From contig CAJUDA010000013.1 of NCBI GenBank assembly GCA_910584875.1, positions 1 to 64,000 of the forward strand: a stretch of 64,000 nt of DNA. The letters are read 5' to 3'. The position numbers were made by a program, and so were the translations under genes. Position 1 is the stretch's first letter. Every line of letters begins with the position of its first letter. Shown here in pieces: positions 36,001-44,640 of this stretch. Origin of the DNA: an uncultured Eubacterium sp. GTDB taxonomy: Bacteria; Bacillota; Clostridia; Lachnospirales; Lachnospiraceae. The notes below the pieces were generated by a model. The model searched no databases and was not told the origin of the DNA. It saw only the letters and a list, made by a program, of their open reading frames with translations.

Positions 36001-38861
36001 GTTTTGGTTTCTTTTGGTTTGTCATAATCAGACGGATCTGTTGGACTAAAATCTATTTTGCCAAGCTTGATTTTTTTCAGATTCTTCTGTAGTTTGGCTA
36101 ACCATTTCCGGTATTTCTTGTCCGCTTTCTTAAATTCATCCTGTTTTTCAATATAATTGTTATAGGCTTTTGGATCAGCGCTAGATGAAATAGCACCGCC
36201 AGATTTTCCAAAGAAATCTGGCATTGCTGAATTGCTTGTGCCGCCATTTACGGCACCTTCTAATTGGAGTACAGCGGTTTCATATTGTTCTTGTGCTTCA
36301 AGCTTGTTTCTTAAAGCTGTCCCGAAGTTGCTGACATCATCAGCATAATTGTCTTTTAACTGATTCAGCATGGATGTCGTATTTTTGCCAATCTTATTGT
36401 ACAGAGCGGTATTGTTCAGATTTTTAGCGCTGCATGCATTGGCGAAGTTTTTTGCATCCGTATCATTTGCATGGTTAAGCTCAGACATTACACCTTTGAT
36501 TGTGTTTTTACTGTTGATTACACCATCGACTATGTTTTCTGCATTTACAATTCCGGTATCTTTTAATGCATTGATTACAGAATTTCTTGTATCTTCTGAT
36601 GCGTCAATTATAGTCTTATTTGCGCTCAGATATTCGGTAATGATATCTTCAAATGCTTCTTTCTTGGCTGCTTTAGGTGCTTTTGGATCAGAAACTGTGT
36701 TTTTGAAATCGGTGTATCCTTTTAACCTCTGTATCCCCTTTGGCATATCCAGGAGTGTTTTGGCTGATACTTTTTTATTTCTATTTAATTCAAAATAAGC
36801 TGAAGAGAGTTTTGAGGAATCATCAATGAACTGTGACAGTTTGTCATCCAACGGAATCAGCGATAAGATTTCATTACGAATCTGTTTTAAAGAGAAGTTG
36901 TCGGCAAGATCCTGAAACTCACTGATACAGTCCTTGTCCAGCACACCTTCCAGTGCTTCTTTTTTGAGGGTGTTCTGGTCGGATTCGTTCAGTTTTGACC
37001 ATGATTTGGAGAAGGATTTAATATTTTGTGTTTTGGGCGATTGATTTCTCAGTTCCTCTAACGCATTGTTAAGATCTTCGATTGAAGATTTTGCATCATA
37101 TCCCGCCTGTTTTATCTGTTCTATTTCATCTAATGTAACATTGTTTTTTTTTGCCCAATCGGAAAGTTCTATATCTCTTGTGTCAGTCTGAAAAATTTTA
37201 CTTTCTACTTTATCAGATTTGGGAAGATTATGCACAGTATTGTTACCAAAAGCACTATTTAGCTTTTTTGTGTAATCGTCATATTGATTTTGAATTGACT
37301 CAAATCCGAAAACAACTTTAAGATATTTCTTTCCTTCTTCGTCATAGCCCAATGCTTTAGCAATGTCGTCAATATACTTTGATGTTTTTTCATATGCATC
37401 TGTAATATTTATCGAGTCATCATCCAAATTGATAGAAAACAAATTAGCAAATGCATCATTAATACCGCCTTTGTTTTCTTGAACCGCTTTGATTATACGA
37501 TTAACATATAAACGAATAGATTCTTCTGTAGCTTTGCCATCTTCGTCAGTTATACCAATATCATCAACAATATCATAAGAAATATTGGATAGAAGAGCAT
37601 CAACATATTTCTTTTTATCGCCAAGATCATAATATTCTTTCTGTGAACTTGCTACTCTCTGAAGTCCTTCCGATAAATTGTTTGTTGCGGAATTAACTTT
37701 AGTTTGGTATGAATCAATGACAGCTTCTAGTTTTTCTTTGAAAGTTTCAAATGCTGTGTTGTCCATATCCATAAAATCGGCTGCATCATAATCAAGGATA
37801 TCCTGTAATGCTCGCATTTCATCAGTTGTATTATCTACCGGTTCAGATAATCCAGCAGTTGCTATTTTGATTATATGACTGGTTATGTCACGTGAATTAC
37901 CAAGTTTGCTTTCTACTTCTTCTTTACTTAGATTTCTTAGTTCCTTTAATGCATTTAATAGTTCATCGTTTGAATATTTGTCATCATAACTATTGCCTGT
38001 AAAAAATGAAACAATGTTATTCATTTCAGATGTTAAAAATCCAATGTCTTTTTGTTTATTAAAGCCATCAATAACATCATCCAGACTAGTTCCGTCCTCG
38101 CCTTCACCATTAACAAGTTTTAATGATTCCCTCATCTTATGTTGATCATACTCTTTGTTTAAATCCTTCAACTTACCAGTGACAAAACCTATTTTTTCGC
38201 CTTGATCATTATAATAAGTATTAAGACTAGGCATGACTTCTGATATCTGAGAAACGACATCTTTATAAGTTTTATATTCTTCTGTCGTAAGATTTACATT
38301 CTCCCCAACATTGCTTACGCCTTTAGAGAGTGTTTGATACTGCTCGTTAAGTTCTGCAACTTTAGAAGTATTCTGATTAAATTCTTCTCTTTGGGATTTT
38401 GCAGCATATGTAAATTCGTTTGCTCGCTTTTCTGCATATTCTACACTATTAACAGCATTATCAATAGCTGTGGCTACTGCATCAATCGCTATACCAATCG
38501 CCATATTAACTCCCATGGAAGATAGACTTGCGGCAAAACCTTTAAGAACTGCTCCAGCTTTCTTAGTGAAGGATGTGAGAGTTGACAGCCTTCCACTCGT
38601 ATCTTTGAGGTATTGCTGATAGTTGGCTAGGTCTTTTGTTTCGTATTTTGTGTTTTGTAGAAATTTAATTAGAGATTTATCAGCGAGATTATTTGATTTT
38701 ATCCACTTGTCCCAGTTAACTACAGATACGCCTTGTTCTAATAAGTCTTTGAGTTTAATGAATGTATCTTTTGCTTCATTACTAGCTTCTGGAATTTTAT
38801 TTTTAAATATATCAAGCCAAGTATACCAACTATTATTTTCAGAATCATATTGTACTGCCAT
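33075..38861 (-). CDS. tape measure protein, complete 3' cassette (cassette 2)
   Basis: 1928 residues as read from ATG 38861. It has a hydrophobic segment (FAASLSSMGVNMAIGIAIDAV) near residue 120, then long helices and coiled coils with Lys-rich parts. The C-terminal end (GFRTGGIVRADG, VNPDETILTQKF) is typical of tape measures. The ATG has no good ribosome site, and the classic N-terminal part is missing; that part lies at 42422-43564. It is therefore better read as a 3' exon or cassette than as a stand-alone gene. Its first ~520 residues are AT-richer than the rest and have a homologous, truncated copy at 39570-41185. Confidence 0.85.
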   Translation of the reverse strand: MAVQYDSENNSWYTWLDIFKNKIPEASNEAKDTFIKLKDLLEQGVSVVNWDKWIKSNNLADKSLIKFLQNTKYETKDLANYQQYLKDTSGRLSTLTSFTKKAGAVLKGFAASLSSMGVNMAIGIAIDAVATAIDNAVNSVEYAEKRANEFTYAAKSQREEFNQNTSKVAELNEQYQTLSKGVSNVGENVNLTTEEYKTYKDVVSQISEVMPSLNTYYNDQGEKIGFVTGKLKDLNKEYDQHKMRESLKLVNGEGEDGTSLDDVIDGFNKQKDIGFLTSEMNNIVSFFTGNSYDDKYSNDELLNALKELRNLSKEEVESKLGNSRDITSHIIKIATAGLSEPVDNTTDEMRALQDILDYDAADFMDMDNTAFETFKEKLEAVIDSYQTKVNSATNNLSEGLQRVASSQKEYYDLGDKKKYVDALLSNISYDIVDDIGITDEDGKATEESIRLYVNRIIKAVQENKGGINDAFANLFSINLDDDSINITDAYEKTSKYIDDIAKALGYDEEGKKYLKVVFGFESIQNQYDDYTKKLNSAFGNNTVHNLPKSDKVESKIFQTDTRDIELSDWAKKNNVTLDEIEQIKQAGYDAKSSIEDLNNALEELRNQSPKTQNIKSFSKSWSKLNESDQNTLKKEALEGVLDKDCISEFQDLADNFSLKQIRNEILSLIPLDDKLSQFIDDSSKLSSAYFELNRNKKVSAKTLLDMPKGIQRLKGYTDFKNTVSDPKAPKAAKKEAFEDIITEYLSANKTIIDASEDTRNSVINALKDTGIVNAENIVDGVINSKNTIKGVMSELNHANDTDAKNFANACSAKNLNNTALYNKIGKNTTSMLNQLKDNYADDVSNFGTALRNKLEAQEQYETAVLQLEGAVNGGTSNSAMPDFFGKSGGAISSSADPKAYNNYIEKQDEFKKADKKYRKWLAKLQKNLKKIKLGKIDFSPTDPSDYDKPKETKTEIDWLSRRLTRMQTIIDLTASKLQNLFSIKAKNKNLNDQIKETTALMKQYGIAAKRYQSKADSIADGKKKGKKKTDPLPKSILNQVESGKITKKSYPKLIKKYGQNYADRINQYIDYYDKAKDAKKNKQDAKAKVRDLKQQRHQTYIDLYDSRIARAEAKESIQTNAEGKNKTIKTQIENTKESYAHQIKIANLTKNKAEADRLKYEKQQKIKELKEKGLQYYADEYNAKADLAETRSGNAVGYQKQNSYVDTQLSYLQKSYEKQIAIAKLSKDKTEQDRLQAEYEAKKTELKQKQIENLKTDFENKIGFIRNDGQDVSNRISEAEARGDIVQSSYYSALNRYEQSALNSMETELQELKKEQGSFAMYSPEWYSLQSDIQSVENSISETTISIIENNKKIGELRQAMYDDIASRNNNVGSEAQFIAELLGDNLTNNKTGTLTKEGLGVLGTYGIELEANTSTALSYADQRKEIEQAIASYNGGNVHALDNYGSLTAAQNKLSEVTRSQQDAVNAEYATMKKIYDMMVKQYETQLAYMKTIIDAKKQVLSMEKDLYDYQKNISNQTKNIAALEKQLAALKGDDSEEGRAKRSRLMVSLDEANQNLQDTEYDRYISDQQNMLDNMYTQYEDLLSELEKDFEAVVKDGINIINETASGISTTLNDIANKYGYNPSSDMSNILGVMKSSNDTIVKTLPETITNGLSGLGNILQDNVNAIVAAYSGKPPVSGNNSDAANGGGSGSGSSNPGGTSDPYATTRYTKEHAEAIALKNFLKSHSGSSSDITKPLKKADPGKTYKSKLNQILSQYGYVVKSGTGTHGLKYINMFAQILGLQFGDGSFDTNGVVYKKLKKKYPSIGFRTGGIVRADGVSKDGDYVPVRVNPDETILTQKFTKMLPETVDIMKDFIHVTGYARLVEPRKAGNTFGDIVINAELPNVTDTYDFANDLQNNKRTQKSIEVSVHDLMTKGIITNNIQRI

Positions 38862-38903
38862 AATAAAACTGATATAATATCCTCAAAACAATTGCTTCTG
38901 ACA
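38850..38903 (+). promoter_or_regulatory. promoter of zinc-ribbon gene 1 inside the cassette edge
   Basis: TTGTAC (38850-38855), 17 bases, TATAAT (38873-38878). The -35 lies inside the first codons of the opposite tape-measure cassette. TGCTTCTGACA (38893-38903) follows and recurs at 41214-41224 in front of the second zinc-ribbon gene. Confidence 0.6.
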
Positions 38904-38923
38904 ATTATATAGGAGGTGCTGGT

Positions 38924-39412
38924 ATGACTGAGAAATACGTTAAATTTTGTCCAATCTGCAATAAAACAAAGCAAAATATGAATTGGTGCAATAATGAAAA
39001 ATATAAAGAATTTTCTAAAGGATACCATTTTGTTTGTATTCCTAAAGACGATGTTGAAATATGTCCATTTTGTAAACAAGGCAAATTAGTTGATTCGCTA
39101 TTAACTTTTGACGAATTTGAAATAATTGATGATGTATCAGATTCTAACAGGCAATTTCTAGAAGCGATGATAAAACTTAAGCAAGACGATATAATTGAAT
39201 TTCAATCAAGAATAAGCCAGTTTAAGAGTCAATTACAACAGCAGGAGAGTAGTAAAAAAGTTGATAATGTCCCCAAATGTCCTACATGCAATTCAACTAA
39301 CATTGAAAAGATCTCTTTAACCAAAAAAGCAGTCGGTGGAGCTTTGTTTGGATTATTCAGTTCCGACGTAAGAAAAACGATGCACTGCAAAAACTGTGGT
39401 GCAAAGTGGTAA
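38924..39412 (+). CDS. zinc-ribbon protein 1, divergent from tape-measure cassette 2
   Basis: 162 residues behind ATAGGAGGTGCTGGT. Four CxxC pairs: CPIC near the start, CPFC at about 47, and CPTC with CKNC as a C-terminal zinc ribbon, joined by a short helix (DIIEFQSRISQFKSQLQQQ). It opposes the direction of the tail operon and has its own promoter. It is a paralogue of the gene at 41270. Both genes abut the 5' edge of a tape-measure cassette. Function unknown; an exclusion or immunity moron, or a factor linked to the intron, are possible. Confidence 0.75.
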   Translation: MTEKYVKFCPICNKTKQNMNWCNNEKYKEFSKGYHFVCIPKDDVEICPFCKQGKLVDSLLTFDEFEIIDDVSDSNRQFLEAMIKLKQDDIIEFQSRISQFKSQLQQQESSKKVDNVPKCPTCNSTNIEKISLTKKAVGGALFGLFSSDVRKTMHCKNCGAKW

Positions 39413-39569
39413 ATTTATTATTTCAATTTAATCACATCCTTTCATATTATTTTAGAGTTCGATTACTCTATAAATTGTACTATTTTTAATACAGTTTATA
39501 CAGTAGTCCTATTTTTTGTGAGCCGGAGGTGTGGACATTTTCCTAGCTGCCTAAGGACTCCGAAAGGAG
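39413..39569. other. structured gene-free stretch after zinc-ribbon gene 1
   Basis: Several hairpins: TAGAGTTCGATTACTCTA (39453-39470), TCCTAGCTGCCTAAGGA (39541-39557), and GACTCCGAAAGGAGC (39557-39571). The last two run into the broken end of cassette 1. No group I core motifs like those at 41.9-42.4 kb are seen here. It could be a terminator region or the end of a mobile sequence. Confidence 0.4.
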
Positions 39570-41185
39570 CTAAATCGTAATGTTAAGTGTTTCTGATATC
39601 ATTTCATGACGCCGTTGGATTAATAGGCAGTACCTAAAAAAATTACGTAATGTTTGATGCAGTTTCAAAAAACAAAATTTCTGAATCTTTGTACGGGCAA
39701 CATCAACATTCAAACCTTTGATATTATGTGTAAAAAGATTCCTTAATGCATCGGTTAGACGCAGTTTTGCTTCTGGGTCATTAGCAGCTTTTTGAAAATA
39801 ATTTAGTACATTTTTTTGGATAAACTGTTTTGCTCCGTCTAAATTTCTTTCTTCTACATCCACATCAGACCATTGTATTGATTTAACCATAGACCCGATC
39901 GCTTTTTGGAAATATTCATTATCGCTATCTTTGTATAAACCAATATCTTCAATCCATATCATCATATTTGTCATTTCCTGGTTTTTAGCTTTTAATTCGG
40001 ATTTTTTTGTGTCTAATGTTGACTCAAGATCTCCATAAAATGTATTGTAAGACTCCGTAATTTTACCTTTGGATGTTTCATCTAATTCTATTTTGGAAAA
40101 GTCAATGGCATATGTTTTTGATCCACCAAATCCTTCCCCGGTTACTGTAGCATTATACAGAGCATCATATGCTTCCTGACCAAGTTTATTTTTGATGTCA
40201 TTAAGGTATTCCTGATAGGCATGACCATCCATATCAAAATATTTTCCACCTTTTTTTTCAATAATTCCATTGTAGGTGTCTTTTAAGGATTGCAGATCGT
40301 TTTCAGCATCTTTTACTTCTTTGTTTTGTCCTTCCAGGACTTTAAAAATCCCATCCGCATCATCCGATCCATTTACATACTCATCCAAATGCTTTCTCAT
40401 ATCAGCTTTGGCAAGATTGTTTTGCTGTTCAACAAGACGTTTTATCGATGCTGTTACTGTATCAACATCACCACTCAGTCCGAGGATTGCGTTACCGTTC
40501 TCATCATAATTATGTGTGAGGGATGGAAATAACTCTGCTAACTGATTGTTTACGTCAAGAAATTCTTCATACTGTTCAGTAGATAAACTCTTGTTCTCGT
40601 TTGTTAGAGGATTAACACCCTGAACGAGGTTTGCGAATTTTGCTGATAACTCAGAGGTTTTGGTTGATGTGTCTGACATCTTGGATTTAAGGTCAAGAAT
40701 TGATTTTGCTGCTTCCTCTGTCGCACTTTTTGCTTTTTCAAAAACTTCCTTTTGTTTTTCTTCATAATTGATCAGATAGTCGAGTCCCTTATATAAACTT
40801 TCAAATCCAATACCAATAAGCATATTAACACCCATAGATGCTAATGATGTGACAAAGGATTTAACAACTCCGACTGCTTTTGAAGTGTAGGATGAAAAGA
40901 GGGAAGTGGTCTGGTTTGTGTCTTTGAGGTATTGTTGGTATTTTTCAAGCGATTTGTTTCCAATATTCACATCTTCTAAAAATCTTACAAGTGCTTTATC
41001 GGTTAATTCATTTTCCTTAATAAAGTCTTTAAATTTATTTTTTTGTAACTTATTATAATCAATTTCATCAAGTTGGGATAATTGCTTAAAAGTTCTATCT
41101 GCTTCTGAAGATATACCTTTTAATGCATTCTTAATTTGACCAATCCAAGTTATAGTAGAATCAGTCTCCTTGTCGTAGTGTACCG
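39570..41185 (-). pseudogene. truncated tape-measure cassette 1
   Basis: The frame is open from about 41185 (just after an in-frame TAG) to 39570, about 538 codons, but no ATG or ribosome site starts it. It begins AVHYDKETDSTITWIG, parallel to AVQYDSENNSWYTW of cassette 2. It shares KYQQYLKD, SLASMGVNMLIGIG, and LRNLFTHNIKGLNVD with the same order in cassette 2. Similarity stops near KIQKF, and the last ~35 residues look unrelated. It appears to be the stump of an older cassette left when cassette 2 arrived, or an alternative 3' exon. Confidence 0.8.
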
Positions 41186-41206
41186 CCTAACGACATAAAC
41201 TTTTTC

Positions 41207-41235
41207 TTGCACCTGCTTCTGACAGATGATAAAAT
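41207..41235 (+). promoter_or_regulatory. promoter of zinc-ribbon gene 2
   Basis: TTGCAC (41207-41212), 17 bases containing TGCTTCTGACA, then TAAAAT (41230-41235), 34 bases before ATG 41270. Confidence 0.5.
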
Positions 41236-41269
41236 GGAATAAGTAAAACTTTGAAAGGTAATAAGATAT

Positions 41270-41815
41270 ATGATAAGAATGAAAATAACTAAAACCGTAT
41301 TGAAATGTAACAATTGTGATCCCAATAATGAACTTTCTATTTTAAACCCAAGATGGAGTGGTTCTGAGGAAATGAAAAAATATAGGAAAGGCTTTGTAGG
41401 AATATATGAAACTGAAAAATTTCCAATAGATTATAACGAAAAACTTGACCAACTAATATGTCCATTTTGCAATAATAAATTGATTGATACCAATTTTTCT
41501 CATGAAGATTTTAACCTTATAAGTGAAGCAACCGACTGGAATCGACAAATCTTAGACTTAATGATGGAACTTCACGAAAAAGATCCTATTGAATATCAGT
41601 TAAAATTTAACCAATTCAAACTGCAACAGGAACAATCAGATGCGATAAGAGAACAGGAAAGGGAGAGTAATCGTCCTCATTGCCCGACTTGTGGTAGTAC
41701 AAATATAAAAAGAATTACTGGTACCGAGAGGGCAGTATCTGTCATTGGACTTGGTATGTTTAGTAAAAAAATTAATAAAAGTTACAAGTGCCTGAATTGT
41801 AAAACTACGTGGTGA
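41270..41815 (+). CDS. zinc-ribbon protein 2, divergent from tape-measure cassette 1
   Basis: 181 residues behind AAAGGTAATAAGAT; ATG 41279 is an alternative start. CxxC pairs: CNNC, CPFC, and a C-terminal ribbon CPTC ... CLNC. It shares with zinc-ribbon 1 the order CPFC, a Gln/Glu-rich helix, then CPTCGSTNI and KCLNCKTTW. It lies between the group I intron core and cassette 1, on the opposite strand, so it may sit inside the intron's 3' domain. It ends in a strong hairpin (41862). Confidence 0.75.
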   Translation: MIRMKITKTVLKCNNCDPNNELSILNPRWSGSEEMKKYRKGFVGIYETEKFPIDYNEKLDQLICPFCNNKLIDTNFSHEDFNLISEATDWNRQILDLMMELHEKDPIEYQLKFNQFKLQQEQSDAIREQERESNRPHCPTCGSTNIKRITGTERAVSVIGLGMFSKKINKSYKCLNCKTTW

Positions 41816-41861
41816 TTTTGTTTTATTATCAATTCCTTTCAAAATTTTGTAAGTATAACTG

Positions 41862-41903
41862 CTGAATAGATATCATAATTATTGCACTATAATATCTATT
41901 CAG
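41862..41903 (+). terminator. terminator of zinc-ribbon gene 2
   Basis: CTGAATAGATAT pairs perfectly with ATATCTATTCAG, followed by a T-rich tail. For the minus strand it would be a peripheral hairpin after the group I core. Confidence 0.75.
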
Positions 41904-41924
41904 AAGTTTGAGATTATTTTTTCA

Positions 41925-42427
41925 TTCATTTCCCGCTTTCACGAGGTTCAGACTGTATATCACAGCCACATACAATTACGCCTGTATGCAGCCAAACCTT
42001 GTCAGTCGTTGAGGGCGTGGCATATTGTCTGGTCATACGGTATTACAACTTAGCCATTATCCCTGCTTTCGGTATGAGATGAAGATCCCATGCCTACCTA
42101 TTGATTACCCATTCCCTTTCGCGCTTCATGAGAGTTATCCGTATGGATAAAGCCAGAAGACATGTAAGCACAAAGGCATAAATTACACTTAGGTTCTCAC
42201 CATATGCATACTATATATGTTCTTTTCTGTCTTTCGACACCGTTGCCGTTTACTGTTTCCAGTTCCGTTTTGGATTATATATAGCCTTTAGGGTTTCCAG
42301 CATATTCGGTTTTTATAATTAATTACAATTATAGGTATCCGCTTATTTATAGTGGCTACGCTCCCGTCCGTTTATTATATGGCGTTATTATATAATCTTA
42401 GAGGGGTGGGCGCAGTACGATTCACCA
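41925..42427 (-). ncRNA. group I intron core in the tape-measure gene
   Basis: Read on the minus strand, conserved core elements come in the right order. P-like GCTGGAAACCCTAAAGGC lies at 42302-42285. R-like CTCAACGACTGACAAGG lies at 42013-41997. S-like GATATACAGTCTGAACC lies at 41961-41945. GACTG of R pairs with CAGTC of S, as in P7. CAACGACT and GTCTGAAC match phage group I introns such as those of Twort. The core starts just after the 5' tape-measure exon. A 5' site after the T of CCAGT (42427) is possible. The 3' site is probably the G before GCGGTACAC (41186/41187), which would place the zinc-ribbon gene in the intron. No homing endonuclease is seen. Exact splice sites are not fixed. Confidence 0.75.
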
Positions 42428-43564
42428 CTGGAACATCGTACGTTCACCAATACCTTTTTTATTCATCAGGAGTCCGGATATGGCGCCCAGAGTTCCGCCT
42501 ATACCACTGAGGTTTCCAAACATAGAATTTATTGTACCGAATGCATTTGCTACATCCGTCAGTCCTTCCACCAGCCCGTTCAACAGGCTGACTCCGCTTT
42601 TCAGTCCATCCGAATCCACGATACTGCTTACAAATTCTGTCCATGAGTTCGATAATTGATGGATCGTTCCGGTCAGGGTTTCTGCCGATTGATTTGCCTG
42701 TTCAAGAGCCGATCCATTTCCCTCAGAATAGTCAACAAGCATTTTATCATATAGATCCATATTCTGAAGTAACGCGGCTAATTTATCAGCATGAAATTCT
42801 GAACCGATGTTGGTCAGGATTTCTGTCCTGAGAGGATCGCCTGCACCTAACTGGTTATAGGTGTTTGCCAGATCCCGCAATATACTGACTGGATCGCGAA
42901 GACGATCCATACCATTTACCTTTTCTGACATAGGAGCCTTCGCTTTGTTTAGTGTATCAGCAATATTACCGGATGTATTGTTTTGAAGATTTGTAAGAAT
43001 ATCTTTGGCTGCAGTACCAACTTCATTTCCGCCAAGCTTCGTGACAGATTCCATCGTGCCGATCATGGCAGACAGATCTTCGATTTCTACTTTGTAACCG
43101 GAGGCAGCCTCTCCGGCTTCGATCATGGCGGCAGCCATATCAGCTAATGCGATATTATTTTTGATTGTAATATTGTTTTGTCCGTCCAGAACGGCATTTA
43201 TTTTTTCTGTTTCCCCGTTATATTTATAGGCGTTATTTGTTGCAAGAACATACTGATCCGCCAATTCAGGGGAGATGCCGCCGGCGGATTGTGCCAGTAA
43301 TGACTGTTCTGCCATTCCAGCTCCTTGTTTACCATAAAACCCGGCACGGTTCATTTGCTGGACACCAGACAGATAATCGTTGGCAGTCCTGCCATATCTG
43401 CCTGCCGTGTCATAGGCATTTGTGACAAGCTGTTTTTTCTGAGTGCCGGTCAGGTCAGACCGTTTACTGATCTCTGTCAAAATCGTATCCAGTTCTTTGA
43501 TTTCTGTAATCGCAAGTTTTATTTTAGAAATAAGTTCAAACCATACATTGTTTAGATTAATCAA
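42422..43564 (-). CDS. tape measure protein, 5' exon (N-terminal part)
   Basis: 380 residues from TTG 43564 behind AGGAGGGATTTTTATT. It matches the TP901-type tape-measure N-terminus: KLAITEIKELDTILTEIS, SRYGRTANDYL-like region, and QSAETLTGTIHQLSNSWTEF. It ends at GIGERTMFQW and then TGA, exactly where the group I intron begins. Tape measures of this type are usually over 1000 residues, so the missing rest is expected to be joined from cassette 1 or 2 by splicing. Confidence 0.85.
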   Translation of the reverse strand: MINLNNVWFELISKIKLAITEIKELDTILTEISKRSDLTGTQKKQLVTNAYDTAGRYGRTANDYLSGVQQMNRAGFYGKQGAGMAEQSLLAQSAGGISPELADQYVLATNNAYKYNGETEKINAVLDGQNNITIKNNIALADMAAAMIEAGEAASGYKVEIEDLSAMIGTMESVTKLGGNEVGTAAKDILTNLQNNTSGNIADTLNKAKAPMSEKVNGMDRLRDPVSILRDLANTYNQLGAGDPLRTEILTNIGSEFHADKLAALLQNMDLYDKMLVDYSEGNGSALEQANQSAETLTGTIHQLSNSWTEFVSSIVDSDGLKSGVSLLNGLVEGLTDVANAFGTINSMFGNLSGIGGTLGAISGLLMNKKGIGERTMFQW

Positions 43565-43614
43565 ATAAAAATCCCTCCTAGTATTCTATTCCTAAAACTG
43601 CCGTTTCAGGCTTA

Positions 43615-43857
43615 TCAGGATGGTTCCCCTGCTGACAGTTTGTCGGTGATCTCTTTCATGACCCTGTCGATCAGTTCGCTGCCGCTGACATCTTTTGTGC
43701 TGTCAGCTAAACGGATCATAAACTGCAGAAAATCAGCCTGTTTTTCAGAAAACATCCGTATCGCCGGAAACGTGGCGGCACAGATCCCTGCCAGCTCCCG
43801 CTTCATGATTTTCCGGTTCCTTTTGTAGTCCATATATTCTTTGAGTTTTGTAAACAT
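43615..43857 (-). CDS. small protein upstream of the tape measure
   Basis: 80 residues behind AACGAGGTAAGAGCT. Basic helical N-terminus (MFTKLKEYMDYKRNRKIMKR), then mixed helices. Place just before the tape measure is where tail chaperones often lie, but no family match is seen. Confidence 0.5.
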   Translation of the reverse strand: MFTKLKEYMDYKRNRKIMKRELAGICAATFPAIRMFSEKQADFLQFMIRLADSTKDVSGSELIDRVMKEITDKLSAGEPS

Positions 43858-43908
43858 AGCTCTTACCTCGTTTTTCTATATTATCGTTGTGAATCTGTGC
43901 TGCCATGA

Positions 43909-44619
43909 TCAGATTTCTTTTACTTTTTTCAGCGAAATCCACTGCCAGGCATTATTTTTTTTGTTCAGTAAACGCCCCCAGCTGCCAGTGACTTTTGCGA
44001 TCAATACGATTTCACCTGCTTTCAGAGAGCCGGTTTTGTTGTGGGGCTTCACTCCTTTTGACGAGCGGATGGCAGCTTTTTTCGTGATCTTTGCCCGGTA
44101 CAGGTAGTTCGATACGATCTTATTGTGGAGATGCTTCCATTTCCTGTTATTTTTTCCTGTCATGGGTGCGGGACAGTTTTTTCCGTTGACGTCCCAATGA
44201 CGGATAATCGTCCTGGCATTGGGACAATGTTTCTGGATATATTTTACAAGATCCCGTACGGCAAGCATTTGTTTCCAGCTGGTGTTTTTGGTGCAGTCAC
44301 ATAATTCGATCGAAATGCTGTTTGCATTGGTACACGTTCCGTAGTATGTGCCGGCTCCTCCCGAGTGGGAATAGACGCCGCCGACGGCCCATGCTGTGCG
44401 GCTCATAGGTACGGAATTGTAAATGACGCCCTTTTTGTCGACAAAGAAATGTGCTCCTGCTTGTCTTGTGTTTGATTTTGCAAAATATTCGGCATTATTT
44501 TTTGCCGTATCTTTTTTGTTACCTGTATAGTGTATCACGATATATTTAATTGTGTTTAATGTCCGTGCGTTGCCATAGCTGATGGGCTTCGCCGTTTTTT
44601 TATGTATAGTAATACTCAT
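43909..44619 (-). CDS. N-acetylmuramoyl-L-alanine amidase (endolysin)
   Basis: 236 residues behind AGGACGGTGAGAT. Amidase_2 fold: zinc His in KYIVIHYTGN, HFFVDKKGVIY, SIELCD, and the late ligands in IIRHWDVNGKNCPAP. The C-terminal 60 residues form an SH3-like wall-binding domain (VTGSWGRLLNKKNNAWQWI). It cuts the amide bond between muramic acid and the stem peptide. With the holin at 45101 it makes a lysis cassette lying between tube and tape-measure genes. Confidence 0.9.
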   Translation of the reverse strand: MSITIHKKTAKPISYGNARTLNTIKYIVIHYTGNKKDTAKNNAEYFAKSNTRQAGAHFFVDKKGVIYNSVPMSRTAWAVGGVYSHSGGAGTYYGTCTNANSISIELCDCTKNTSWKQMLAVRDLVKYIQKHCPNARTIIRHWDVNGKNCPAPMTGKNNRKWKHLHNKIVSNYLYRAKITKKAAIRSSKGVKPHNKTGSLKAGEIVLIAKVTGSWGRLLNKKNNAWQWISLKKVKEI

Positions 44620-44640
44620 ATCTCACCGTCCTGATCTGTA

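Noticed and set aside
41880..42427. Group II intron or reverse-transcriptase retroelement
   Set aside because: No domain V-like hairpin, no GTGYG 5' end and no RT gene; the R and S motifs fit group I.
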